From the NCBI RefSeq assembly GCF_022637455.1, contig NZ_CP093341.1:2728001-2792000 (forward strand): 64,000 bases of DNA, in the 5' to 3' direction. The position numbers and the translations under genes were made by a program. Source of the DNA: Lysobacter sp. S4-A87. Its GTDB lineage: Bacteria; Pseudomonadota; Gammaproteobacteria; Xanthomonadales; Xanthomonadaceae. This document shows positions 1 through 9,410 of the stretch, piece after piece. The notes under the pieces were generated by a model, which searched no databases, was not told the origin of the DNA, and saw nothing but the letters and a program-made list of their open reading frames with translations. Each line of letters begins with the position of its first letter. Position 1 is the first letter of the stretch.

Positions 1-402
1 TTCGAGACCATGTACGAGGCCCCGGGCATCGGCCTGGCCGCCAGCCAGGTCGACGTGCACCAGCGCTTCATGGTCATGGACATCAGCGAGGAGCACGACC
101 AGCCGCGGGTCTTCATCAATCCGGAGATCACCGCCCGCGACGGCGAGCAGGTTTACCAGGAAGGCTGCCTGTCGGTGCCCGGCATCTTCGCCGACGTGAC
201 CCGCGCCGACCGGATCACGGTCAGCTTCCTCGACCGCGATGCCAAGCCGCAGACGCTCGAAGCCGAGGGCCTGCTGGCAGTGTGCATCCAGCACGAGATG
301 GACCACCTGGCCGGCAAGCTGTTCGTCGACTACCTCTCGCCGCTCAAGCGCGAGATGGTGCGCAAGAAGCTGGCCAAGCAGCGCCGCCAGGCCGCGGCCT
401 GA
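1..402 (+). CDS. def: Peptide deformylase, 5'-truncated by window edge
   Basis: Removes the N-formyl group from nascent proteins in the cytoplasm, using a metal (usually Fe2+). The reading frame is open from base 1, so only about the last 133 residues are present. All three family motifs are visible: GIGLAASQ (motif I), EGCLS (motif II, Cys metal ligand) and HEMDH (motif III, two His ligands and catalytic Glu). The C-terminus is short and basic. It lies 117 bp before fmt, the usual def-fmt pairing that cycles formyl groups on initiator Met-tRNA and proteins. The identification is secure; the start lies outside the window. Confidence 0.96.
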   Translation, partial: FETMYEAPGIGLAASQVDVHQRFMVMDISEEHDQPRVFINPEITARDGEQVYQEGCLSVPGIFADVTRADRITVSFLDRDAKPQTLEAEGLLAVCIQHEMDHLAGKLFVDYLSPLKREMVRKKLAKQRRQAAA

Positions 403-408
403 GCCACC

Positions 409-494
409 CCGGTCGTCCCGGGCGCGGCGAGGACATCCATTGCGCTACCGCCCGGCGACACGCAGCCTGCTGCCTGCCCGCCGGGATGACACCA
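409..494. repeat. Imperfect inverted repeat between def and fmt
   Basis: The 117-bp gap between def and fmt has arms GGTCGTCCCGGG (409-420) and CCGGGATGACACC (482-494), imperfectly complementary across about 60 bp. The GTC...GAC ends resemble the REP-like hairpins seen elsewhere in this window (13.40 kb, 23.87 kb). It may be a degraded REP doublet. No T-run follows, so it is not a convincing terminator. Confidence 0.3.
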
Positions 495-519
495 ACCCTC
501 CCTTGGCGCACATCCCCCG

Positions 520-1434
520 ATGAGAATCGTCTTCGCCGGCACCCCCGACTTCGCCGTGCCGTGCCTGCGCGCAGCCGCGCAGCGCAATGAGGTCGTCGCC
601 GTCTACACCCAGCCCGATCGTCCCGCCGGGCGCGGGCGCGGCCTGACCCCGTCACCGGTCAAGCGCGAGGCGCTGCTGCGTGGCATCGAGGTGTTCCAGC
701 CGGAGAACTTCAAGTCGGCCGTTTCCAAGGACGCGCTGCGCGCGCTGAAACCGGACCTGATGGTAGTGGTGGCCTACGGCCTGATCCTGCCGCAGTCGGT
801 GCTCGACATTCCCACCTACGGTTGCTGGAACGTGCACGCCTCGCTGCTGCCGCGCTGGCGCGGCGCCGCGCCCATCCAGCGCGCGATCGAGGCGGGCGAC
901 CGCGAGTCGGGCGTGTGCCTGATGCAGATGGAGAAGGGCCTGGACACCGGTCCGGTGCTGCTCTCGCAATCGCTGCAGATCGGCGAACAGGAAACCGGCG
1001 GCCAGCTGCACGACCGCCTGTCCGCGCTCGGCGCGCAGGTGCTCGCCGACGGCCTGGGACTGCTGCGCGCCGACATCCGTCCGCTGCCGCAGCCGCAGCC
1101 CGAAGAAGGCGTCACCTACGCGCACAAGCTCGACAAGGCCGAGGCGCGCCTGGACTGGTCGCGGCCGGCGACGGTGCTGGCCAACAAGGTGCGCGCGTTC
1201 AACCCCTGGCCGATGGCCGAGGCGGTCGTGGCCGGCGAGCGCCTGCGCCTGCACGGCGCGGTCGCCCTCGACGAAGTCCACGGCGCCGAGCCGGGGTCGC
1301 TGCTTCGCGCCGGCCGCGATGGCCTCGATGTCGCCTGCGCAACGGGCGTGCTGCGCATCCGCGTGCTGCAGCGTGACGGCGGCAAGGCAATCACGGCCGC
1401 CGATTACCTCAACGGTCGTCCGGACCTGCGCTGA
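520..1434 (+). CDS. fmt: Methionyl-tRNA formyltransferase
   Basis: Formylates Met-tRNAfMet with 10-formyl-tetrahydrofolate for translation initiation. The 304-residue protein begins [14 protein letters not shown], the typical Rossmann-like N-terminus. It carries the signature [15 protein letters not shown] (catalytic His and formyl-THF site, about residues 108-122) and a C-terminal OB-fold-like domain from about residue 205. Length is normal for the family. It lies between def and rsmB, as in many proteobacteria, and is probably co-transcribed with rsmB, which starts 11 bp after its stop. Confidence 0.97.
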   Translation: MRIVFAGTPDFAVPCLRAAAQRNEVVAVYTQPDRPAGRGRGLTPSPVKREALLRGIEVFQPENFKSAVSKDALRALKPDLMVVVAYGLILPQSVLDIPTYGCWNVHASLLPRWRGAAPIQRAIEAGDRESGVCLMQMEKGLDTGPVLLSQSLQIGEQETGGQLHDRLSALGAQVLADGLGLLRADIRPLPQPQPEEGVTYAHKLDKAEARLDWSRPATVLANKVRAFNPWPMAEAVVAGERLRLHGAVALDEVHGAEPGSLLRAGRDGLDVACATGVLRIRVLQRDGGKAITAADYLNGRPDLR

Positions 1435-1445
1435 CGGCCGCTGCC

Positions 1446-2768
1446 ATGCCACGTCCTGACTCCTCCCCCATCACCAACAGCGGCGCCGCCTCACGCGCTG
1501 CCGCGGCGCGTGTGCTCGATGCGGTGCTGCATCACGGCCGTTCGCTGAAGGCTGAGCTTGCGCTGGCATTGCCGCGCATCGCCGATCCGCGTGACCGCGC
1601 GCTGGTGGAAGCCATCTGCTTCGCGGTGCTGCGCCAGCCAGCGCGATTCGAGTCGGCGTTGCTGGCATGGGTGCCGCGACCGTTGCCCAAGCGCGACAGC
1701 GAACTCAAGGCGCTGCTGTTCGTCGGTTTCGCCCAGCTCGACCCGCTCGGCCTGCCGGCGCATGCCGCGGTGGCGGCGACGGTCGAGGCCGCGCGCACGC
1801 TCGGCCGACGCCACCAGGCCGGCCTGGTCAACGCACTGCTGCGCCGTGCCCAGCGCGAAGGCCTGCCGGCCGGCGAGCCGCACGCACACTGGCCGAAGTG
1901 GCTGCGCGAGCAGATCAATCGCGACTGGCCGGACGATGCAATGGCGATCCTCGACGCCAGCGCCGCCGAGCCGCCGATGTGGCTGCGCGTGAACCGTCGC
2001 CAGCAATCGCGTGACGACTATCGCGCCCGCCTGCACGAGGCCGGGATCGAAGCGCAGGTGGACGATCGCCTCCCCGATGCACTTCGCCTGGACACGCCGG
2101 CCGCGGTCGCCGTGTTGCCTGGCTTTGCCGATGGTGCAGTGTCCGTGCAGGACGCATCGGCGCAGCTGGTCGCCGAGGCGCTCGCACCGCCTCCCGCCGG
2201 CCGCGTCCTCGACGCCTGCGCCGCCCCCGGTGGCAAGGCCGCGCACCTGCTCGAGCGGGATGCCGCATTGCGCCTGGTCGCGCTGGACATCGATGCGCAG
2301 CGGCTCGACCGCATGCGTTCGGGCTTCACCCGCCTGCGCTTGGGCGATCGCATGCAACTGCTCGCCGCCGACGCCGCCGACACCGCGGCCTGGTGGGACG
2401 GCGTGGCATTCGATGCAGTGCTGCTGGACGCGCCGTGCTCGGCGACGGGCATCGTCCGTCGCCAGCCCGACGTGCTGCAGCACCGTCGTGCATCGGACCT
2501 GACCGCGCTGGTGGCGACGCAGTCGCGCCTGCTCGACGCGCTGTGGGCCACGGTCGCTCCCGGTGGCGTGCTGCTCTACGCGACGTGCTCGATCCTCAAG
2601 GCCGAGAACGAAGCGCAGGTCGATGCCTTTCTGGCGCGCACGCCCGATGCAGTCGCCGAACCGCTCGACGAGCGTTTCGGCCGGGTCAGCGGCGCCGGCC
2701 GCCAGCGCCTGCCCGGTGAGCTGGACTGCGATGGGTTCTTCTACGCGCGGATGCGCCGGAAGGGCTGA
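1446..2768 (+). CDS. rsmB: 16S rRNA (cytosine-967-C5)-methyltransferase
   Basis: SAM-dependent m5C methyltransferase for C967 of 16S rRNA. The 440-residue protein has an N-terminal NusB-like RNA-binding domain (about residues 15-140) and a C-terminal Rossmann methyltransferase. The SAM-binding motif is [13 protein letters not shown], the first catalytic Cys lies in DAPCSATG and the nucleophilic Cys in YATCSI. It sits 11 bp after fmt, so the two are probably one operon. All residues expected for activity are visible. Confidence 0.95.
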   Translation: MPRPDSSPITNSGAASRAAAARVLDAVLHHGRSLKAELALALPRIADPRDRALVEAICFAVLRQPARFESALLAWVPRPLPKRDSELKALLFVGFAQLDPLGLPAHAAVAATVEAARTLGRRHQAGLVNALLRRAQREGLPAGEPHAHWPKWLREQINRDWPDDAMAILDASAAEPPMWLRVNRRQQSRDDYRARLHEAGIEAQVDDRLPDALRLDTPAAVAVLPGFADGAVSVQDASAQLVAEALAPPPAGRVLDACAAPGGKAAHLLERDAALRLVALDIDAQRLDRMRSGFTRLRLGDRMQLLAADAADTAAWWDGVAFDAVLLDAPCSATGIVRRQPDVLQHRRASDLTALVATQSRLLDALWATVAPGGVLLYATCSILKAENEAQVDAFLARTPDAVAEPLDERFGRVSGAGRQRLPGELDCDGFFYARMRRKG

Positions 2769-2825
2769 CGTCCGGCCCGATCCGTTCCGACATCGCGACG
2801 ACGCCCGCCCGCTATCATCCGCCGC

Positions 2826-4511
2826 ATGCTCAAGCCGATCGCCTCGCGCCCGACCTGGCGCAACGACACCACGCTGTTCTGGATCATCGCCCTGCTCGTG
2901 CTCGGCGCCGGCCTCGGCCTTCGCGACCCGTGGCCCGCGGATGAGCCCCGCTTCACCCTGGTCGCCCGGCACATGGTCGAAAGCGGCGACTGGCTGTTCC
3001 CGCATCGCGGCAGCGAGTTGTATTCGGACAAGCCGCCGTTGTTCATGTGGTTGCAGGCGATCGCATACACCGTGTTCGGCAACTGGCGCATCGCCTTCCT
3101 GCTGCCGTCGCTGCTCGCGGCGCTGGGTACGCTGTGGTGCGTGGTCGACCTGGGTCGTCGCCTGTGGACGCGACGCGTCGGCATCTACGCCGGCTACGCG
3201 TTGCTGTTCGCACTGCAGTTCACCTGGCAGGCGAAGAAGGCGCAGATCGATCCGCTGGTGGTGTTCTGGATCACGCTGGCCAACTACGGCCTGCTGCGGC
3301 ACGTGCTGCAGGTTGCCCGCAACCAGGGGCCGAACTGGCCGATGTGGATGCTCGGCTGGGCCGCGGCGGCGCTGGGCACGATCAGCAAGGGCGTGGGCTT
3401 CATCGCGCTGCTGATGCTGATCCCCGCCGGCATCGCCTCGCTGCGCGGCTGGGACGTGAAGGTGCATGCCGGTCGCGCGAAGTTCTGGCTCGGTCCGCTC
3501 GCTTTCGTGCTGGCCGCGTGCGTGTGGCTGGTGCCGATGCTGATCGCCGCGCTGGGCAACGCCGGTCCTGAGTACCGCGCCTACATCGACGACATCCTGA
3601 TCCGCCAGACCGCCAAGCGTTACGGCGCGTCATGGGACCACGGCCAGCCCGTGTGGTACTTCCTGGAAGTGATGGCGACCATGTGGTTGCCGACAGTGCT
3701 GGTGCTGCCGTGGGCGCTGCCCGCCTGGTGGCGGCGCCTGCGCCGGCGTGATCCGCGCTACCTGTTGCCGCTGGCGTGGGTGCTGCTGGTGCTGGTGTTC
3801 TTCACCCTGCCCAACGGCAAGCGCGACATGTACATCCTGCCGGCCCTGCCGATGCTGGCGCTGGCACTGGGTCCGCTGCTGCCGGGCCTGCTGCGCCGCA
3901 AGGGCGTGCGCCGGCTGGCCTATGGATTCACTGCAGTCCTGGCCGTCGGCCTGCTGGTTGGCGGGCTGGCGATGCTGCTGGGCGATCCCGGGTTCGAGCG
4001 TCGCTTCGTGGCCGAACGTTCGCTGGAAGACGTGTCGACGGCGCTGGCGGCCAGCATCGCGGCACTGGGATTCTTCTGTGTCGGCTGCCTGCTGTGGTTC
4101 GGTCGCGCGCGTCCGGTCGCCGCCATGCTGGCGACGCTGAGCGGTCTGTGGGTGTGCTTCGGCATGGCCCTGGCGCCCCTGCTCAACGACTCCTCGTCGG
4201 CGCGCGGGCTGATGACCGAAGTCGGTCGTCGCATTGGTCCGCAGGCGGAACTGGGCCTGGTTGCCTGGCGCGAACAGAATCTGTTGATGGCAGACCGGCG
4301 TGTCGCCGAGTTCGGCTTCAAGGTCGACTTCGACGAGCAGATGCAGCGTGGTCTGGCCTGGCAGCGACAGGCGCCTGGGACGCGATGGCTGCTGGTGCAG
4401 GACGTGGCGCTGGCCGCGTGCATCGAAACGGGCAAGGCGCAGCACCTGGGTCACGCCAACCGGCGCGGATGGACGCTGGTGCCGGGCGCCGCCGCGGCCA
4501 ATTGCCGGTAA
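2826..4511 (+). CDS. ArnT/PMT-type glycosyltransferase, membrane protein
   Basis: A 561-residue polytopic membrane protein of the phospholipid carrier-dependent (GT-C) glycosyltransferases, related to ArnT and dolichyl-P-mannose transferases. After the first membrane segment the periplasmic loop has the acidic motif WPADEPRF (about residues 37-44), which contributes the catalytic Asp in this family. About ten hydrophobic segments follow, then a soluble C-terminal domain. It probably moves a sugar from an undecaprenyl-phosphate carrier to lipid A or another envelope acceptor. The true substrate is not visible. Three more envelope glycosyl/glycerol transferases follow, which supports a surface-glycan role. 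Confidence 0.85.
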   Translation: MLKPIASRPTWRNDTTLFWIIALLVLGAGLGLRDPWPADEPRFTLVARHMVESGDWLFPHRGSELYSDKPPLFMWLQAIAYTVFGNWRIAFLLPSLLAALGTLWCVVDLGRRLWTRRVGIYAGYALLFALQFTWQAKKAQIDPLVVFWITLANYGLLRHVLQVARNQGPNWPMWMLGWAAAALGTISKGVGFIALLMLIPAGIASLRGWDVKVHAGRAKFWLGPLAFVLAACVWLVPMLIAALGNAGPEYRAYIDDILIRQTAKRYGASWDHGQPVWYFLEVMATMWLPTVLVLPWALPAWWRRLRRRDPRYLLPLAWVLLVLVFFTLPNGKRDMYILPALPMLALALGPLLPGLLRRKGVRRLAYGFTAVLAVGLLVGGLAMLLGDPGFERRFVAERSLEDVSTALAASIAALGFFCVGCLLWFGRARPVAAMLATLSGLWVCFGMALAPLLNDSSSARGLMTEVGRRIGPQAELGLVAWREQNLLMADRRVAEFGFKVDFDEQMQRGLAWQRQAPGTRWLLVQDVALAACIETGKAQHLGHANRRGWTLVPGAAAANCR

Positions 4512-4527
4512 TCGGGGCGCGTGCAAT

Positions 4528-4552
4528 CCCGGGTGCGCTTCGCTTACCCGGG
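4528..4552. repeat. REP-like hairpin between convergent genes
   Basis: The 41-bp gap between two convergent genes contains CCCGGGT (4528-4534) and ACCCGGG (4546-4552), a perfect 7-bp stem with an 11-nt loop. The whole (CCCGGGT, GCGCTTCGCTT, ACCCGGG) resembles palindromes widely dispersed in proteobacterial genomes. Its place between converging transcripts suggests it also serves as a bidirectional termination or mRNA-stabilising hairpin. There is no U-tract. Confidence 0.55.
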
Positions 4553-5422
4553 CTACGGGGTTTGGCGCAGGTCGGGGAGGGGGTTGGCTGCGAAGTCGGC
4601 GATATGCGCGTCCAGTCCGAGCGGGCTGCGCACGCGGCCGCTGGCGCGGGTTTCGGCGAGCAGGGCGTCGTTCGGGCTGGCGCCTTCCTCGTGCCGCTCG
4701 GGGTGGTACAGGTGCGTGGCCAGCCCTGCGAAGCGCAGCGATCGGCGCTCCAGCCCGGCATGGAACGCACGCACGGCCAGGTCCTTGTCCTCGCGACCCC
4801 AGCCCTCGAAACGCTCATCGAAACCGTTGAGCATCACCAGGTCGTCGCGCCACCAGCCCTGGTTGCAGGTCTTGATCGCGCTGCCGCTCTGGCCGCGCGT
4901 GGTGCGCAGCGACAGCGCCGCCAGTGGCGGGATCCGCAGCGTGTGGCGACGACGGGTCAGGCCGCGGTCGAAGAAGCCCAGTTCGGACACCTCGCGCCTG
5001 AGCAGCCGGTCGCGGCCTTCCTCGTCGGTCAGCACGCGCATGCCCTGGACGAAGGTACCGCGCTCGGCGGCGTGCAGATGGTCGGCAACGAACATCGGGT
5101 GCGGCAGCATGTCGCCGTCGAGCAGCAGCACGTAGTCGCCACTGGTCGCAGCGATCGCGCGGTTGCGGGCAAGCGAGACGCGGAACCCGCGGTCTTCGAT
5201 CCAGCTGTGCCGCAACGGTACCGGGAAGGCGCGCGCGACGCGCTCGAGCATCGCGCGGGTGTCGTCACGCGAACCGTCGTCGGCGACCACGACCTCGTGC
5301 GGCAACGTGTGTTGGCGCGCCAGTGCTTCCAGCGCCAGCTCCAGCGCCTGTGGCCAGTTGTAGGTGGTGATGACGACGCTGGCGCGCGTCGGGCTGGCTT
5401 GCATCGTGACGTCGGCGTTCAT
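4553..5422 (-). CDS. Family 2 glycosyltransferase with galactosyltransferase-type C-domain
   Basis: A cytosolic GT-A glycosyltransferase of about 289 residues. The N-terminus SVVITTYNWPQALELAL and VVADDGSRD form the nucleotide-sugar fold; DGDM is the DXD-like metal motif. The stretch NGFDERFEGWGREDKDL resembles the C-terminal galactosyltransferase (Glyco_transf_7C) domain. The start at 5422 is chosen because its ATG overlaps the TGA of the upstream gene (ATGA), implying translational coupling. A downstream ATG at 5404 is possible. It is probably involved in LPS core or surface polysaccharide assembly; donor and acceptor cannot be read from the sequence. Confidence 0.85.
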   Translation of the reverse strand: MNADVTMQASPTRASVVITTYNWPQALELALEALARQHTLPHEVVVADDGSRDDTRAMLERVARAFPVPLRHSWIEDRGFRVSLARNRAIAATSGDYVLLLDGDMLPHPMFVADHLHAAERGTFVQGMRVLTDEEGRDRLLRREVSELGFFDRGLTRRRHTLRIPPLAALSLRTTRGQSGSAIKTCNQGWWRDDLVMLNGFDERFEGWGREDKDLAVRAFHAGLERRSLRFAGLATHLYHPERHEEGASPNDALLAETRASGRVRSPLGLDAHIADFAANPLPDLRQTP

Positions 5423-6216
5423 CGGTCCGGTCCGCTCACGCGCTGCCCGTTCTGCAGCATCCACAGCATGATCGTCTTCTGTCGCACGTAGTTGGCGCGG
5501 ACGTAGGCGTAGACCAGGCCGTGCCAGCCGTCGCGGAAGCCGCCACGCAGCAGGTAGCCGCGCCAGAACCGCCACGCCGGCGACAGCACCAGGCCGGTCA
5601 GTGTCGCCCGCTTGCCGCGGGCGAAATCGTGCTCGGCCATCATCCGCGCGTAGCGCTGGGTCTTGAGCAGTTGTTGCTCGAGCGAGCGGTAGGGGTAGTG
5701 GATCAGGTCACCGCCAATGGTCCGCACCGGGCCATCGACGCTGGCGGCCTCGTGCACCTCGCGCGTGCCGCGCCAGCCGCCACGGCGGCGGTCGAACAGC
5801 CGCAGGACCCGGTCGGGGTAGGCGTTGCCATGGCGCAGGAACTTGCCGAAGTACTCACTCAGGCGAGCGAAGCGAAAGCCGGCGGCGTCACCGAAGGCGC
5901 CGGCGCGTTCGGCCTCGATCGAGGTGCGCAGGGCGTCGCTGACGCGCTCGTCGGCATCCAGGCACAGCACCCAGTCGTGCGCGGCCTGGTCGATGGCGAA
6001 CTGCTTCTGGCTGCGGAACCCCTCGAACGGTCGCTGGATCACGCGTGCGCCGAGGTCGCGGGCAATCTGCGCGGTGGCATCGGTGGAGTTCGAGTCGACC
6101 ACGACGACCTCGTCGCAGAACGCCAGGGAGGCAATGCAGTCGCCGATGCGGTCGGCCTCGTTGAACGTGATAATGCAGCCTGAGAGCGGGCACGCTGACA
6201 GCGGCCGTGCTGACAT
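5419..6216 (-). CDS. Family 2 glycosyltransferase, WaaE/KdtX-like (LPS core)
   Basis: A 265-residue GT2 glycosyltransferase with SGCIITFNEADRIGDCI at the start, VVVDSNSTDAT and the DXD-like LDADER. This pattern, with a basic C-terminus (RGYLLRGGFRDGW), matches the WaaE/KdtX/LgtF group of lipooligosaccharide core beta-glucosyltransferases. It is transcribed first in the two-gene minus-strand unit and overlaps the next gene by 4 bp. It is divergent from the gene at 6266. The group assignment is by pattern only; the sugar transferred is not known. Confidence 0.85.
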   Translation of the reverse strand: MSARPLSACPLSGCIITFNEADRIGDCIASLAFCDEVVVVDSNSTDATAQIARDLGARVIQRPFEGFRSQKQFAIDQAAHDWVLCLDADERVSDALRTSIEAERAGAFGDAAGFRFARLSEYFGKFLRHGNAYPDRVLRLFDRRRGGWRGTREVHEAASVDGPVRTIGGDLIHYPYRSLEQQLLKTQRYARMMAEHDFARGKRATLTGLVLSPAWRFWRGYLLRGGFRDGWHGLVYAYVRANYVRQKTIMLWMLQNGQRVSGPDR

Positions 6217-6265
6217 GGGCAGGCCTGGCGTGTCCTGCGTCGATGGCGTATTCGAGGAAGCGTTG

Positions 6266-7315
6266 ATGGCCGATTACCTGTTGTTCGCGAGCGAACGCTA
6301 TGCGCTGCCCATCCTGCAACCGCTGGCGCAGGCGCTGCAAGCAGCGGGGCACGGCGTCCACGCCTGGTTCGTCGATGGCGCCGCCGGCGCCGAACTGCCG
6401 GCGCCGGTGCGAATGATAGGCCTGCACGAGGCGGTCGCGCTGAAACCGCGTGCGGTGTTCAGCGCCGCCAACTGGGTGCCGCCGTTCGTTTCCGGCGCCA
6501 AGGTGCAGCTGTTCCATGGCTTCAATGTCGAGAAGCGCTCCGACGAGCGCGGCCATTTCCGCGTGCGTGGGCTGTTCGATCTGTACTGCACGCAGGGCCC
6601 GGCGACGACCGCACCGTTCCAGGCGCTGGCCGCGCAGGCCGGGCACTTCGCCGTGGTCGAGACCGGCTGGCCCAAGCTCGACCCGCTGTTCCGCGATGAC
6701 GAGGGTGCCTCGGCAGCGCTGCGCGCGCCGGCCGGTTCGCGGCCGGTGGTGATGTTCGCATCCACCTTCACCGAGCGTTTGAGCGCCGCGCCGCGCCTGT
6801 TCGACGCGATCGCCGCGGAGGTGGCCAGGGGCGACCGCTACTGGCTGCTGACCCTGCATCCCAAGTGCCCGCCGGAACTGTTCGCGCGATATCGCTCGCT
6901 GGCCGGTGCCAACGCGGCGTTCTTCGAAACCGAACAGCTGGTCGCCGCGCAGCGCGCCGCCGATGTGCTGCTGGCCGACACGACCTCGGTGGTGTCGGAG
7001 TTCGTCGTGCAGCGCAAGCCGGTGGTGACGTTCCGCAATCGAGCGCCAAAGCCGCACATGATCGAGTTCGGCGATCCGGCGCTGCTGCCGCAGATGCTCG
7101 ACCGAGCGTTCGCGCCGGAACCGGCACTGATCGCTGCGCTGTCGGCCTACGCCGATTCGATCCATCCCTACCGCGACGGCCGTTCCTCCGAACGCGTGAT
7201 GGCCGCCACCGAGGCGCTGCTCGACGGCGGGTTGGGCGCGCTGCGGCGCAAGCCGCTGTCGTCGCTGTGGCGCGCGCTGCAGATCCGTCGCGAGCTGAAC
7301 TACTGGCGGCCCTGA
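6266..7315 (+). CDS. CDP-glycerol glycerophosphotransferase-like protein
   Basis: About 349 residues. The middle and C-terminal part (FHGFNVEKRS, GWPKLDPLF, TFTERLSA, LTLHPKCP, ADTTSVVSEF) is the glycosyltransferase-B-like fold of the CDP-glycerol:glycerophosphate transferases, known best from teichoic acid synthesis. In Gram-negatives such proteins decorate surface glycans with glycerol phosphate. No transmembrane segment is evident. The ATG at 6266 is preferred because it follows GAGGAAG at a suitable distance and the longer frame would overlap the divergent gene. Its neighbours suggest an LPS or capsule role. Whether CDP-glycerol is really the donor is inferred. Confidence 0.7.
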   Translation: MADYLLFASERYALPILQPLAQALQAAGHGVHAWFVDGAAGAELPAPVRMIGLHEAVALKPRAVFSAANWVPPFVSGAKVQLFHGFNVEKRSDERGHFRVRGLFDLYCTQGPATTAPFQALAAQAGHFAVVETGWPKLDPLFRDDEGASAALRAPAGSRPVVMFASTFTERLSAAPRLFDAIAAEVARGDRYWLLTLHPKCPPELFARYRSLAGANAAFFETEQLVAAQRAADVLLADTTSVVSEFVVQRKPVVTFRNRAPKPHMIEFGDPALLPQMLDRAFAPEPALIAALSAYADSIHPYRDGRSSERVMAATEALLDGGLGALRRKPLSSLWRALQIRRELNYWRP

Positions 7316-7331
7316 CCGGGCCGCAGCAGCG

Positions 7332-8810
7332 TCACCAGCGCAGCGGGCGCCTGGCCAGTTCGCTCGCCAGACGCTCGTACAGCGCCCGCGCGTCGGCCTC
7401 GGGCAGGAAGCGCACGCGCAGCGGCGGTGCCATCGCGCCGGCGCCGCTGGTGTCGAGCCACAGCGTGGCGGTGCCGCAACGGCGGTCGATCGGTGAACGA
7501 GTCAGCTGCAGCGCCTGCAGCTTGTCGATCTCGGCGAAGCGCCAGTGGCGGGTCCACCAGCCTTCGCGTACCGCGATCACTTCCTCGCCAACCGCGTAGG
7601 CGGCCCGCTGCGCACGCCGGCGCGCCTTGAAGGCCGACCACGGCAACCACAGCAGCGCCAGCAGGCCCCATGCGCCGAACCGCGCGCACAGCACGACCGT
7701 CACGATCAGCACCCACGGCAGCGAGGGCAGGAACAGCCGCCACCAGCTCGACGCCGGCAGTGGCTGCCACGCCAGCTGCGACCAGGTCGCGCGCGGCAGC
7801 AGGTGCTCGATCAGCGCATCGCACGCGCCCGGCGTGGCGATCGGCGCCAGCTCGCGCAATGCGCGCTGCTGGCGGCCGTCCTCGGCCACGGCGGTGTCGA
7901 CCTCGAGACTGCGCCGCTTGAGCCAGCGGTGCAGCACGCCTTCGCGCAGGGTCCAGGCCTGGATGCGGCGGCGCGATGCGCTGGTGCGCCAGCGCGCCAG
8001 CAGGCCGCGTTCGACCGTGAGGCGGCGATCCTGCTCGCTCAGCGTGAAGCCAAAGTACTGCAGCAACGCCAGCAGCATCGACAGCAGCCGCAGCGCGCCC
8101 ACCAGCACGGCGAACACCGCCAGGCCGGCGGCGGCATATTCGGCCGGACCAAAACCGTGCTCGCCGGCATAGCCGAACATGCGCGTGCCCACCGCTTCGA
8201 ACAGGTTCGGGATCAGCTTCGGGCTGAACTGTGCCGAGCCGGCGAATGCGGCGCCGACGACCAGCATTCCGCGATTGGAGACGATGCCAAGGCGCAGCAC
8301 TTCGGCGGGCGGCAGGGTCAGCAGGATGTCGGCAGCGGGCTCTTCGACGACCACATCGGCGGCGGCGCCGCGACGGCGCACCAGCGCTTCCAGCGCCAGC
8401 GCATCGTCGAGCTTGAGCACGCGCATCTGTGCCTCGGGCTTGGCGCCACCGGCCGACTCCAGGCGCACTTCGGCCACGCCGAAAACCCGGTGCAGCAGCG
8501 ACTGCTGCAGGGCGACGTTGTGGATGCGCGCGAACGGGATCACGCGCAGGCTGCGCTCGAGCAATCCGCTGCGCACCACCAGGTGATCGCCGGCGACACC
8601 GTAGCGGTAGGTGAAGTACTGCCACAGCGAGGTCACCACCAGCACGGCGACACCGATCAGCGGCCACAGTTCGTTGCGGTCGCCGCGACCGAAGAACAGC
8701 AGTACCGCCAATGGCACGATGAACTGCTTGAGCTGCTGCAGCAGCACGAACAGCCATGACATCGGATGCAGGCGACGCTCGGGTTCTGTTGCTGTCACGG
8801 GTCCGTTCAT
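7332..8810 (-). CDS. Bacterial PH-domain membrane protein (YdbT-like)
   Basis: About 492 residues with three repeated bPH_2-type domains separated by paired membrane helices. Each domain shows the hydrophobic strand pattern near [38 protein letters not shown] and [17 protein letters not shown]. It belongs to the YdbS/YdbT pair of membrane PH proteins of unknown molecular role, often linked to envelope or cell-wall stress. The smaller partner lies directly upstream, 27 bp away. ATG 8810 is used; a GTG five codons upstream has no better ribosome site. Confidence 0.8.
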   Translation of the reverse strand: MNGPVTATEPERRLHPMSWLFVLLQQLKQFIVPLAVLLFFGRGDRNELWPLIGVAVLVVTSLWQYFTYRYGVAGDHLVVRSGLLERSLRVIPFARIHNVALQQSLLHRVFGVAEVRLESAGGAKPEAQMRVLKLDDALALEALVRRRGAAADVVVEEPAADILLTLPPAEVLRLGIVSNRGMLVVGAAFAGSAQFSPKLIPNLFEAVGTRMFGYAGEHGFGPAEYAAAGLAVFAVLVGALRLLSMLLALLQYFGFTLSEQDRRLTVERGLLARWRTSASRRRIQAWTLREGVLHRWLKRRSLEVDTAVAEDGRQQRALRELAPIATPGACDALIEHLLPRATWSQLAWQPLPASSWWRLFLPSLPWVLIVTVVLCARFGAWGLLALLWLPWSAFKARRRAQRAAYAVGEEVIAVREGWWTRHWRFAEIDKLQALQLTRSPIDRRCGTATLWLDTSGAGAMAPPLRVRFLPEADARALYERLASELARRPLRW

Positions 8811-8837
8811 GAGGTCCAGTCGCACGCGGGCCGACCG

Positions 8838-9353
8838 TCAGCGGTCGTCATCGTGGTCGATCTGGCGACCGAGGCGATCGCGCAGGCGTTCGGCATCGTC
8901 GGCGTCCAGGTGCGGAACCGCCACCGAGCTGTGCCGGGTGCCGGCGGTGTGCACGACCAGCGTCGCCAGGTTGCGCCGGCGCTGCAGCGGGCCGCGCTTG
9001 AGGTCGAGGTGCTGCACGCGCGTGGCCGGCACCCGCGTCTCGCGCTGCCACATGCGGCCGCGACGGATCGCCAGGCCGTCCTCGTCGAGGCGCCAGAAGG
9101 TGTAGCGGTACTGCTTCAGTCCCAGCCAGATGCCCAGCGCCAGGCCCACGACCAGGCCCAGCGGTGCGAGCAGCGCGGGCAGTTCGAAGACCCGGGTGAA
9201 GATGAACCCGGCGAAGGCGAACGGGATCGCCAGCGGCGCCGTTCCCAGCAGGAACAGTGTGCGGGCGCGGACGGGCAGCGGCTGCCATTCGGCGGCGGAA
9301 TCGACGCCAGTGGCTGGCGTGGCGTGCGGCGAATCGGGCGTGAGCATGGGCAT
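8838..9353 (-). CDS. Bacterial PH-domain membrane protein (YdbS-like)
   Basis: A 171-residue protein with a proline-rich leader, two adjacent hydrophobic segments (about residues 30-82) and one bPH_2 domain ([40 protein letters not shown]). It forms a pair with the larger PH protein downstream, the standard YdbS-YdbT arrangement. An ATG two codons downstream is an equally good start. The C-terminus is rich in Asp and Arg. Function is unknown beyond family membership. Confidence 0.8.
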   Translation of the reverse strand: MPMLTPDSPHATPATGVDSAAEWQPLPVRARTLFLLGTAPLAIPFAFAGFIFTRVFELPALLAPLGLVVGLALGIWLGLKQYRYTFWRLDEDGLAIRRGRMWQRETRVPATRVQHLDLKRGPLQRRRNLATLVVHTAGTRHSSVAVPHLDADDAERLRDRLGRQIDHDDDR

Positions 9354-9410
9354 CCGTCAGTGTCGGGCGTCGGCCGCGCCGGCGATGCCTGTCGTTCGGC
9401 AGGCGCCCGG

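Noticed and set aside
1491-3467. 658-codon minus-strand frame opposite rsmB and the membrane glycosyltransferase
   Set aside because: Arg/Gln/His-rich translation with no motifs, covering two secure genes.
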